Positions 1-5,768 of a stretch of 5,840 bases of DNA are shown one piece after another. The stretch is from Armatimonadota bacterium (GTDB lineage Bacteria > Armatimonadota > SYMT01): the NCBI GenBank assembly GCA_020696885.1, contig JAJFMS010000264.1, positions 1 to 5,840 on the forward strand. Direction: 5' to 3'. The notes beneath the pieces were generated by a model that saw only the letters and a list, made by a program, of their open reading frames with translations, was not told the DNA's origin and did no database searches. A program made the translations under genes and the position numbers. Position 1 is the first letter of the stretch. Every line of letters starts with the position of its first letter.

Positions 1-2
1 AG

Positions 3-1976
3 CATTGGGCTTTTCAGCCGGTGCGACGGGTGGTGGCCCCCTCGTCTTCGGGGACCACGCCGATCGATCGGTTCATCCGGCGCGACCTGGCGAAGCACGG
101 CCTCACCCCTGCGGCACCTGCCGACCCGCGCACGCTAATCCGCCGTGCCACCTACGACCTCACCGGGCTCCCGCCCACTCCCGAGGAAGTGGAAGCATTC
201 CTCAAAGACTGCGCCGCCGAGAGCTCGCGGTCACCTGAACACCTGAACACCCGAACACCCGAACGCCGGGCGCAGCCCCCGGGCGCCTACGACCGTCTCA
301 TCGACCGCCTCCTCGCCTCGCCGCAATATGGGGTCCGGTACGCGCGGCACTGGCTGGACGTGGTGCGCTACGCGGACTACCACGATGGGGACCCGAAGGC
401 GCGGACGGCGAGCTGCGAGCCGCTGGAAGCGTGGCGGTACCGGGACTGGGTGGTGGGCTCGTTCAGCCGGGACCTGCCGTTCGACCGGTTCATCGTCCAC
501 CAGATCGCCGGCGACCTGCTCCCGAGTCCGGACGGTCGGGAGATCTACCCGGACGGGCTGGTGGCCACGACCTTCCTGACCAACGGCTCCTGGGACCGCG
601 GGGACGCGGACAAGGAGAAGATGGTCAGCGATATGGTGGACGATCAGATCGGCACGGTGGGGAAGGCGTTCCTGGGGCTGACCCTGGAGTGCGCGCGCTG
701 CCACGACCACAAGTTCGATCCGGTCTCGCAGAAAGACTACTACGCGCTGGCCGGGATCTTCTACAGCACGCACATCCTCAAGGACATCGGCGCGAAGGGC
801 GGCGAGTACACCCTCAACCGCGTGCCGCTGGTGCCGAAGGCGGATCTCGCCCACCGGGAGCAGCAGCTGGCGCAGCTCAACGGGGTGAAGCAGCAACTGG
901 CGGAGCTGGACAAGAAAGCCCCGCCACCCCCGGCGGACGATCCAGGCCGGCTGGAGCTGGTGCGCACCCGGGACCGCCTGCAGGCGGAGCTGCTGCCGGA
1001 GCCGCCGCTGGCGGAAGCCGCCCAGGAGGGCGGCACGGCCAACGGCCTGTTCCCAAAGATGCAGGACGTGCCGGTCCACATCCGGGGCAGCTACACCCGA
1101 TTGGGCGAGGTAGTGCCGCGCCGGATGCCGGTGTTCCTGGCGGGAGCATCACAGCCGCCGATCACCAGCGGCAGCGGTCGGCGGGAGCTGGCGGCCTGGA
1201 TTGCGGCGAAGGAGAACCCGCTCACGGCGCGGGTGATCGTGAACCGCGTCTGGCAGTGGCACTTCGGCAGTGGGCTGGTGCACACGCCTAATAACCTCGG
1301 CAGGCTCTCCGAGCCGCCGACGCACCCGGAGCTGCTGGACTGGTTGACGGCCCGGTTCGTGGAAGACGGGTGGTCGCTCAAGAAGCTGCACCGCCGCATC
1401 ATGCTTTCGGCGGCCTACCAGCAGAGCAGCGTCGTCCCCCGCGGCCAGCTCGAGCGCGATCCGGAGAACCGCTGGCTGGGCCGGTTCGCCGCCCGGAGGC
1501 TGGAAGGCGAAGCGATCCGGGACAGCATCCTGGCGGTCTCCGGCCGCCTGGACCCGACGCCGGGCGGACCGGCCTCGGCGGACCTGGGCATCCCGCGGCG
1601 GTCCCTCTACGTGCAGACGGCGCGGTGGGACCGCGGCAGCTTTGCGAGCCTCTTCGACGCTGCGAACCCGGATGCGTCCAGCGAGCGGCGAGACGTGAGC
1701 ACCGTCGCGCCCCAGGCGCTGTTCCTGCTGAACCACGAGTTCATGCACACCCACGCGCGCCTCCTGGCGGAGAGGCTGGCCCGCGACGTGCCGCAAGACG
1801 ACACCGCCCGGATCCAGCGCGCCTACCAGCTCGTGTTCGGGAGGCCGGCTCGGCCGGAAGAGGTGAGCCTCGCCCGGACGCTCGTGCGCGCGTCCGACAG
1901 CCAGGCCCCGCAGGCCGGATGGGTGGACCTGGCCCACGTGCTGCTGTGCAGCAACGAGTTCGTCTTTCTCGACTGA
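3..1976 (+). CDS. DUF1549/DUF1553 (PSCyt2-PSD1) protein, 5' end missing
   Basis: The reading frame is open to the left edge, and its first residues (HWAFQPVRR, from base 3) are the conserved start of the DUF1549 domain. The GTG at 21 is therefore not the true start. Full-length relatives usually carry an N-terminal cytochrome-c-like (PSCyt1) domain, which would lie upstream. Counting from base 21, DUF1549 covers about residues 1-255 and includes LIRRATYDLTGLPPTPEEV, ARHWLDVVRYAD and CARCHDHKFDP (C224 to P234), which contains a CxxCH motif. A charged, proline-rich, probably coiled linker spans about 275-345. DUF1553 follows, with GEVVPRR, RRELAAWIA, VNRVWQWHFG and LHRRIMLSAAYQQS, and ends with a typical SNEFVFLD tail, so the 3' end is complete. 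Biochemical function is unknown; relatives are thought to be exported. It is probably co-transcribed with the DUF1501 gene 15 bases downstream. An insert of about 20 residues near residue 72 comes from a tandem repeat. Confidence 0.95.
   Translation, partial: HWAFQPVRRVVAPSSSGTTPIDRFIRRDLAKHGLTPAAPADPRTLIRRATYDLTGLPPTPEEVEAFLKDCAAESSRSPEHLNTRTPERRAQPPGAYDRLIDRLLASPQYGVRYARHWLDVVRYADYHDGDPKARTASCEPLEAWRYRDWVVGSFSRDLPFDRFIVHQIAGDLLPSPDGREIYPDGLVATTFLTNGSWDRGDADKEKMVSDMVDDQIGTVGKAFLGLTLECARCHDHKFDPVSQKDYYALAGIFYSTHILKDIGAKGGEYTLNRVPLVPKADLAHREQQLAQLNGVKQQLAELDKKAPPPPADDPGRLELVRTRDRLQAELLPEPPLAEAAQEGGTANGLFPKMQDVPVHIRGSYTRLGEVVPRRMPVFLAGASQPPITSGSGRRELAAWIAAKENPLTARVIVNRVWQWHFGSGLVHTPNNLGRLSEPPTHPELLDWLTARFVEDGWSLKKLHRRIMLSAAYQQSSVVPRGQLERDPENRWLGRFAARRLEGEAIRDSILAVSGRLDPTPGGPASADLGIPRRSLYVQTARWDRGSFASLFDAANPDASSERRDVSTVAPQALFLLNHEFMHTHARLLAERLARDVPQDDTARIQRAYQLVFGRPARPEEVSLARTLVRASDSQAPQAGWVDLAHVLLCSNEFVFLD
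232..263 (+). repeat. Four tandem 8-bp repeats inside the DUF1549 coding region
   Basis: Four adjacent copies of CACCYGAA are present: two CACCTGAA (232-239, 240-247) and two CACCCGAA (248-255, 256-263). They are read in frame as PEHLNTRTPE. The array sits between the EVEAFL helix and the DRLIDRLLASPQYG helix of DUF1549, where most family members have only a short loop. It looks like a later expansion in a tolerant loop. Because the unit is 8 bp, gain or loss of a single copy would shift the frame. Confidence 0.9.
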
Positions 1977-1991
1977 CCAGGGCTCGTATCC

Positions 1992-3419
1992 ATGGCGTCT
2001 CACGATCGATCCACCTACTCTCGCCGGGAGCTGCTGACCCGAACCGGCACCGGCTTCGGGATGCTTGCGCTCGCCGACCTGCTGGCGGCCGAGAGCCCGG
2101 CGCGGGCGGCCGCGGCGCCCAATCGGGCCGCGCGGCCGTTTGCCGTCCGGCCGCCGCTGGCCGTCCCGAAGGCCAAGCGGTGCATCTTCCTCTACATGCC
2201 CGGGGGACCGTCGCACGTCGACCTGTTCGATCCCAAGCCCCGCCTGGCCCAGGAGAGCGGGAAGCCGCTGCCGTTCGAGAAGCCGAAGCTGGAGCGCACC
2301 AAGACCGGCAACCTGCTGCCATCCCCCTGGAATTTCACCCGGCGCGGGAAGTCGGGGATCGAGGTCAGCGAGCTCCTACCCCGCGTCGGCGACTGCATCG
2401 ACGACCTCTGCGTGATCCGCTCGATGTACGCGGACAACATCAACCACACCGGGGCCGCGCTGCAGCTATGCACCGGGGAGCAGGCGTTCTCCCGGCCGAG
2501 CATGGGGTCGTGGCTGGTGTACGGCCTCGGCACGGAGAACCAGAACCTCCCGGGTTTCGTGGTGGTGAGCCCGGCCGCGGTGTTCCAGGGAGCGCAGCTC
2601 TGGAGCTCCAGCTTCCTCCCCAGCGCCTACCAGGGCACGCTGGTCCGCGACCTCGCCACGCCGATCGCGTACCTCCGGGACCCACTGGGCAGCCCCGATC
2701 GGCAGCGAGCGAAGCTGGATGTCCTCCGGCAGCTCAACACGCTGCACAAGCGTGAGCGCGCGATCGATAGCCCGCTGGACGCGCGGATCGCCTCGTTCGA
2801 GCTGGCGTTCCGCATGCAGCGGGAGGCGCCCGAGGCGTTCGACATCGCCGGCGAGAGCCCGGAAACGAAGAAGCTGTATGGCGTGGGGGACCCGGTGACG
2901 GACCTCTTCGGCCGGCAGTGCCTGCTGGCCCGCCGCCTGGTGGAGCGCGGCGTGCGGTTCGTCCACCTCTTCGACGCGCCGGCTAACAACGCCTGGGACC
3001 ACCATGGCGGCTTGAAGGAGAACCTCCCGAAGCGGTGCGCGGCGGTGGACCAGCCGATCGCGGCGCTGCTGACCGACCTCAAGCGCCGCGGGATGCTGGA
3101 CGACACCCTGGTGCTCTGGGGCGGGGAGTTCGGCCGCACGCCTACCGCCGAGGGCAACAACGGCCGGGAGCATCACCCGTTCGGCTTCACGATGTGGCTG
3201 GCCGGCGGCGGGATCCGAGGCGGCGTGGTCCACGGCGCCACCGACGAATACGGCTGGCACGCGGAGCAGGACAAGGTGCACGTGCACGACCTCCACGCCA
3301 CCATCCTGCACCAGATGGGGATCGACCACACCAAGCTCACCTACCGTCACGCGGGGAGGGACTACCGGCTGACGGACGTGTACGGGGAGGTGGTGAGAGG
3401 GATAGTGGCTGGTGGTTAG
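1992..3419 (+). CDS. DUF1501 family protein with Tat signal
   Basis: This 475-residue protein has the DUF1501 layout from end to end. The N-terminus carries a twin-arginine signal (SRRELL, R11-R12) followed by a moderately hydrophobic segment GFGMLALADLLAA, so export by the Tat pathway is likely. Family motifs are FLYMPGGPSHVDLFDPK (about 66-82), SGIEVSELLPRV, VIRSMYADNINHTG, RPSMGSWLVYGLGTENQNLP, LWGGEFGRTP (375-384), REHHPFGFTMWLAGGG (from about 392) and HVHDLHATILH (430-440). DUF1501 is placed in the alkaline phosphatase/sulfatase-like superfamily, but its substrate is unknown; the conserved His and Asp residues suggest metal binding (inference). The ATG at 1992 is preceded by AGGG (1979-1982) nine bases upstream. 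The 15-base gap from the DUF1549/DUF1553 stop indicates one operon, the usual pairing of these families. The last residues (IVAGG) and the stop lie in a 14-bp duplication. Confidence 0.96.
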   Translation: MASHDRSTYSRRELLTRTGTGFGMLALADLLAAESPARAAAAPNRAARPFAVRPPLAVPKAKRCIFLYMPGGPSHVDLFDPKPRLAQESGKPLPFEKPKLERTKTGNLLPSPWNFTRRGKSGIEVSELLPRVGDCIDDLCVIRSMYADNINHTGAALQLCTGEQAFSRPSMGSWLVYGLGTENQNLPGFVVVSPAAVFQGAQLWSSSFLPSAYQGTLVRDLATPIAYLRDPLGSPDRQRAKLDVLRQLNTLHKRERAIDSPLDARIASFELAFRMQREAPEAFDIAGESPETKKLYGVGDPVTDLFGRQCLLARRLVERGVRFVHLFDAPANNAWDHHGGLKENLPKRCAAVDQPIAALLTDLKRRGMLDDTLVLWGGEFGRTPTAEGNNGREHHPFGFTMWLAGGGIRGGVVHGATDEYGWHAEQDKVHVHDLHATILHQMGIDHTKLTYRHAGRDYRLTDVYGEVVRGIVAGG

Positions 3420-3430
3420 TGGCTGGTGGC
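3403..3430 (+). repeat. 14-bp tandem duplication across the DUF1501 stop codon
   Basis: Two adjacent 14-bp units (3403-3416 and 3417-3430) share TAGTGGCTGGTGG and differ only in the last base. The TAG of the first copy is out of frame; the TAG of the second copy (3417-3419) is the in-frame stop of the DUF1501 gene. A further 9-bp match, GGTTAGTGG, occurs at 3528-3536, so short GT-rich repeats may be spread in this genome. Confidence 0.85.
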
Positions 3431-3549
3431 TGAACGCTGCCGGTCGGGATCTGGTCGGCCCGCGTCCGCGAGGACGCCTGGCCAGCGAGGCGATTTCAAT
3501 CCCTCTCCCGCCCGCGGAATTCAGTCCGGTTAGTGGTCTACCACCCGCT

Positions 3550-3681
3550 TATCGATCCCGCGCGATCCATGCCAGCTCTTCGGGGATCAGCCGGCGTGCC
3601 TGCTCTCGCGCTGCCTCCGGCTCTCCTTCGCGGAGGAGGCGCAGCACTCCGGCGCCCACGTCCCGCGCGGCGCTGAACATG
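3550..3681 (-). pseudogene. Fragment like the C-terminus of sirohaem synthase
   Basis: Read on the minus strand from ATG at 3681 to TAA at 3550, this gives 43 residues with a helical C-terminus: LLREGEPEAAREQARRLI, then PEEL and WIAR before the end. The sirohaem synthase encoded at 5028-5726 ends LLREGQAEEARGLARRLI, then EEEL and RIAR. By hand count about 22 of 36 aligned residues are identical, and about 70% of bases over roughly 90 positions. Both pieces are on the same strand and both end at a stop just after the shared segment. No Rossmann or catalytic part is present, and a TAG closes the frame just upstream (3688-3690). The simplest reading is a decayed tail of a second copy or of an old duplication. 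A genuine small protein cannot be excluded, but no good ribosome binding site precedes the ATG. Confidence 0.55.
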
Positions 3682-3721
3682 GCCCACTAGTTTAAGCTTG
3701 CGGTCGTTCGTGTTAAAATCA

Positions 3722-3750
3722 CACTATATCGCTGTTGTCACGAGCGTCTT
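3722..3750 (-). promoter_or_regulatory. Possible weak minus-strand promoter in an AT-richer spacer
   Basis: The stretch 3688-3735 is clearly richer in A and T than its surroundings. On the minus strand it holds TATAGT (3727-3722, 5 of 6 to the -10 consensus), with AAGACG (3750-3745, 3 of 6) 17 bases upstream. It would transcribe the 43-residue fragment. On the plus strand TAAAAT (3714-3719) also resembles a -10 box but lacks a convincing -35. The evidence is weak. Confidence 0.2.
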
Positions 3751-3756
3751 ATCCGA

Positions 3757-4149
3757 TTGTCCCTACCCTGTCCTCATACGATCAGCCATCGAATCCGGGT
3801 TGTGATCATCAGCATCCTGGTGCTCATTCTGGCTTTACTGCCGGGATTGAGTGGCGGGACTGGCGTTCCCAGGTACGCCGGGGGGATCATCTCCGCTCAG
3901 CCGCTTGGGCTGGCCGAACTGGGCGGGATTGTTGATCCCGAAGAGGCGCACGTGCACCCTCCCCCAGGCAAGTCGTCGCGCCGCGCTCACCAGCGCCGGG
4001 TGGTGGAAACCCTGGCCTTCCTGTGCCGGCAGTCTCGACGCGGGGGCTCCGCCTACGTGGAGCGCCCGGCCCATCCCCGGGCGCCCCTCCATCCGCTCCG
4101 CGACTCCCACCGCCGGAGTAACGCCAGGCGCGGGCCTCCGCACGCCTGA
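3757..4149 (+). CDS. Doubtful hypothetical membrane-anchored or secreted ORF
   Basis: An ORF of 130 codons from a TTG, or 116 codons from the GTG at 3802. It begins with a strongly hydrophobic stretch (VVIISILVLILALLPGLSGG, about residues 15-34) that could be a signal peptide or membrane anchor. GIVDPEEAHVHPPPG follows, then a tail of about 75 residues rich in Arg, His, Pro and Ala. Third codon positions are about 80% G or C by hand count, compatible with coding. Against it: the start is TTG or GTG with no Shine-Dalgarno sequence, the tail looks like out-of-frame GC-rich DNA, its last part overlaps strong inverted repeats, and no family is recognised. The stop lies in a 7-bp tandem duplication (CGCCTGA twice, 4143-4156). 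It may be a decayed or frameshifted gene. Confidence 0.28.
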   Translation: MSLPCPHTISHRIRVVIISILVLILALLPGLSGGTGVPRYAGGIISAQPLGLAELGGIVDPEEAHVHPPPGKSSRRAHQRRVVETLAFLCRQSRRGGSAYVERPAHPRAPLHPLRDSHRRSNARRGPPHA

Positions 4150-4356
4150 CGCCTGATCCGTGAGACGAGTCACGTCAGCATCGCGGGAGAATGCCCGCGT
4201 GCTGCCGGGCGCCTTCCGGGTCTGCCCGGCTGAGCCGTAACTGACCGGCTCAGCCTCGGCCCCCAGCGCCTCCGCCTACACCGGGCCGGTACTCGATACC
4301 CGGACCCCGGGTTCGCCCCAGTCCCACCGTCGACGGGCCTGGTCTGGCGGCGCCAG
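4040..4356. other. Cluster of GC-rich inverted repeats, possible structured RNA
   Basis: Several perfect or near-perfect inverted repeats follow one another. They are GCGCCCGG/CCGGGCGC (4062-4069, 4077-4084, 7-base loop); CGCGGG/CCCGCG (4182-4187, 4194-4199); GCCGGGC/GCCCGGC (4204-4210, 4224-4230); GGCTGAGCCG/CGGCTCAGCC (4228-4237, 4246-4255, 8-base loop); ACCCGG/CCGGGT (4298-4303, 4307-4312); the palindrome CCGTCGACGG (4327-4336); and CTGGCG/CGCCAG (4344-4356). None is followed by a T-run. They do not match any riboswitch, tmRNA, SRP or RNase P pattern known to me. A long structured leader of the gene at 4507, an intergenic palindromic repeat cluster, or chance in GC-rich DNA are all possible. 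Confidence 0.4.
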
Positions 4357-4451
4357 GACGGCTGACTGGTCTCACGTTCCCATCCAGGACCTGCCCGTAC
4401 TGCTGGTGCAGTGCGGCGGTCGGCCTTCCAGCGGCTTGATTCAAAGCAAAC

Positions 4452-4482
4452 GCCCGCTCCTTAGTTCGTGCTCAAGGCGGGC
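4452..4482 (+). promoter_or_regulatory. Leader hairpin just upstream of the secreted-protein gene
   Basis: GCCCGC (4452-4457) pairs with GCGGGC (4477-4482). Allowing a two-base bulge, CTT (4460-4462) also pairs with AAG (4474-4476), giving a nine-pair stem. It ends eight bases before the purine-rich ribosome binding site GGAAAGGA (4491-4498) of the gene at 4507, so it lies in the probable 5' leader. No T-run follows, so it is not a standard terminator. A role in mRNA stability or translation is inference only. Confidence 0.35.
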
Positions 4483-4506
4483 AACTAGTAGGAAAGGAAC
4501 CAGCTA

Positions 4507-4881
4507 ATGATCCGGTTAAAAACGGGATCCTCGCGATCCCTGGCGGCTATCGCACTAGCGCTCGCGGTACTGGCCCCAGGTGGCACGGCAGCCGCCGCGC
4601 GGCACACTCACCCGGACGGGTGGAAGGTGACGGTGCGCAGCAGTCCCGTCAGCAAGCACGGGATGTACGAGATCGATGTCCAGGTTCGAGACGAGACCGG
4701 CAATCCGGTGCGGGATGCGGTGGTCCAGCTGCGACTGCACTCCTTCAGATCGCCCGGTTACCGGCTCGTTACCGCCCGGCGCGTGGAGGACGGTTGGCAC
4801 CGGACGTGGACCCGGTTGAATGAGCCGCAGGACCGCCCCGGGCGTCTGCGAGCGGTCGTCACGAGTGTAGACGCCAACTAA
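4507..4881 (+). CDS. Small secreted protein, probable Ig-like (YtkA/FixH-like) domain
   Basis: This 124-residue protein starts at ATG 4507 behind a good ribosome binding site (GGAAAGGA, 4491-4498, eight bases away). The N-terminus is a standard Sec signal peptide: a basic n-region (MIRLKTGSSR), a hydrophobic core (LAAIALALAVLAP) and an Ala-rich c-region with probable cleavage after AAA near residue 31. No lipobox cysteine is present, so it is probably released rather than lipid-anchored. The mature part of about 93 residues starts RHTHPDGWKVTV and continues with YEIDVQVRDETGNPVRDAVVQLRL and a GRLRAVVT segment near the end. A strand, a D-x-x-G-x-P-V turn, then a D-A-x-V strand are typical of YtkA-like, FixH-like and similar Ig-fold extracytoplasmic domains. 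The fold is inferred from pattern and the function is unknown. HTHP could bind metal, but this is speculation. It stands alone, and a perfect inverted repeat follows its stop. Confidence 0.85.
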   Translation: MIRLKTGSSRSLAAIALALAVLAPGGTAAAARHTHPDGWKVTVRSSPVSKHGMYEIDVQVRDETGNPVRDAVVQLRLHSFRSPGYRLVTARRVEDGWHRTWTRLNEPQDRPGRLRAVVTSVDAN

Positions 4882-4894
4882 CAACGCTCACTCG

Positions 4895-4947
4895 TCGGAG
4901 CAGCCCGCCACGAACGCCACCCCGGGGACCCTGGCGGGCTGCTCCGA
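4895..4947 (+). terminator. Perfect 16-bp inverted repeat, terminator-like without T-run
   Basis: The left arm 4895-4910 (TCGGAGCAGCCCGCCA) is the exact reverse complement of the right arm 4932-4947, with a 21-base loop. It begins 13 bases after the stop of the secreted-protein gene and lies between two convergent genes, the expected place for a shared terminator. Neither strand has a T-tract after the stem, so it is not a canonical intrinsic terminator. It may stop transcription less efficiently or protect mRNA 3' ends. Confidence 0.55.
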
Positions 4948-5027
4948 ACCGGGAGAGGCGTCCGCGCCGCACTCCGCCCGGTATGGCGAGACGAGGCCCG
5001 GAACCGGAGATTAACCGATAAGCCCGT

Positions 5028-5726
5028 TCAACCCCGTGCGATGCGCCCCAGCTCTTCCTCGATCAACCGCCGCGCAAGCCCCCGGGCTTCCTCCGCCTGC
5101 CCCTCGCGAAGGAGCAGCAGCAGCTCGCTGTAGACGAGGCGCTCGAAGATCCGCTGGCGGTCCGGTTGGGTGAGTCCTTCTACGGCCTTTACTTCGGGGC
5201 GGAGCTCGGCCAGCAGCTCGGCCAGCTCGGCGTATTCCGGTCCCAGCCACGCTTCCAGCTCCCGGCGGACGCGCTTTGCGAACGCGGGCGAGGTCCCGTG
5301 CGTGAAGATTGAGACGGTAAGCGGCCCGCGCTCGATCTTTGAGGCGAAGATGTAGTTGCAGTGCGGGGGATCGTCGCAGACGTTCACGAGCTGGCCGGCG
5401 GCGGTGGCCTCCGCGTAGACCCGGGCGTTCGTGTCCGGGTCGTCGGTTGCCACCACCACCAGGAAGGCGCCGGCGATGTCGCCCGGCTCGTAGCGGCGCT
5501 GGGAGACCGCCACGTGACCCGCCGCCTCTTGCTCGCGGATGAACTCCGAGACGACCGGGCTCACCACGGACACCTCGGCGCCGCAGCCCAGGAAGTCCCG
5601 CACCTTCTGGGTGCCGACGACACCGCCGCCCACGATGACTGCCCGTTTCCCCACCAGGTTCAGGCAGATCGGCAGGTAGCGAATACCGGAGGGCCGGGTT
5701 TCGGTTTCAGTGGAAGGATCGGTCAT
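5028..5726 (-). CDS. Precorrin-2 dehydrogenase/sirohydrochlorin ferrochelatase
   Basis: A 232-residue cytoplasmic enzyme of the CysG N-terminal/Met8p family. It oxidises precorrin-2 to sirohydrochlorin with NAD+ and inserts Fe2+ to give sirohaem, the cofactor of sulfite and nitrite reductases. It has YLPICLNLVGKRAVIVGGG with the NAD-binding GGGVVG at residues 33-38, VVVATDDPDTN (90-100), LVNVCDDP (113-120, D118 matching the family's catalytic Asp) and the conserved HGTSPAFAKRVRRELE (from 143). A helical tail ends ARRLIEEELGRIAR. The methyltransferase (SUMT/CobA) domain of full CysG is absent, so precorrin-2 must come from a separate enzyme. The start at 5726 is chosen because GGAG (5738-5735) lies eight bases upstream and the -10 box at 5768-5763 lies upstream of it; the frame stays open farther left but without family similarity. 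It converges on the secreted-protein gene, and its tail is echoed at 3550-3681. Symbols vary in this family (cysG, sirC, ylnF, met8), so none is given. Confidence 0.95.
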   Translation of the reverse strand: MTDPSTETETRPSGIRYLPICLNLVGKRAVIVGGGVVGTQKVRDFLGCGAEVSVVSPVVSEFIREQEAAGHVAVSQRRYEPGDIAGAFLVVVATDDPDTNARVYAEATAAGQLVNVCDDPPHCNYIFASKIERGPLTVSIFTHGTSPAFAKRVRRELEAWLGPEYAELAELLAELRPEVKAVEGLTQPDRQRIFERLVYSELLLLLREGQAEEARGLARRLIEEELGRIARG

Positions 5727-5762
5727 CGACGGTGCTCCGGAACGACGCTCAACTGCTGCCCC

Positions 5763-5768
5763 ATTATA
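5763..5768 (-). promoter_or_regulatory. Probable -10 box of the sirohaem synthase gene
   Basis: On the minus strand 5768-5763 reads TATAAT, a perfect sigma-70-type -10 box, in otherwise GC-rich DNA. Transcription would start near 5756, giving a leader of about 30 bases to the ATG at 5726. The -35 region is poor: the best candidate is ATGCTA (5793-5788, 3 of 6) at a long 19-base spacing, so an activator may be needed. The box supports the shorter start of the gene. Confidence 0.5.

Larger units (their letters stand above)
3420..4506. other. Gene-poor region of about 1.1 kb
   Basis: No confident complete gene is seen between the DUF1501 gene and the secreted-protein gene. From left to right it holds a small GNRA-type hairpin (GCGTCC-gcga-GGACGC, 3462-3477), a minus-strand piece resembling the sirohaem synthase C-terminus (3550-3681), an AT-richer spacer (about 3688-3735), a doubtful plus-strand ORF (3757-4149), and a run of GC-rich inverted repeats (about 4040-4360). 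It ends with a leader hairpin before the next gene. No transposase fragment, terminal inverted repeats or target-site duplication was recognised. Confidence 0.7.

Noticed and set aside
231..1079. Long minus-strand ORF opposite the DUF1549 gene
   Set aside because: A shadow ORF caused by high GC; the plus frame has clear domain motifs throughout.
431..1291. Long plus-strand ORF in another frame within the DUF1549/DUF1553 gene
   Set aside because: Product is Gly/Arg/Ala/Pro-rich with no family motif, typical of an out-of-frame GC-rich gene.
3494..3503. TTTCAATCCC, like the end of some CRISPR repeats
   Set aside because: It occurs once, with no regular spacing or further copies.
4290..4330. 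GGGTTCGCCCC as a tRNA T-arm
   Set aside because: No acceptor, D or anticodon stems can be built around it.
4435..4466. TTGATT and TTAGTT as a promoter for the secreted-protein gene
   Set aside because: The spacing is 20 bases and the second box matches poorly; no better promoter was found near.
5728..5764. Minus-strand mini-ORF of 13 codons whose TGA overlaps the ATG of the sirohaem synthase gene
   Set aside because: Its ATG lies within the TATAAT box and so upstream of the expected transcription start; it has no ribosome binding site.
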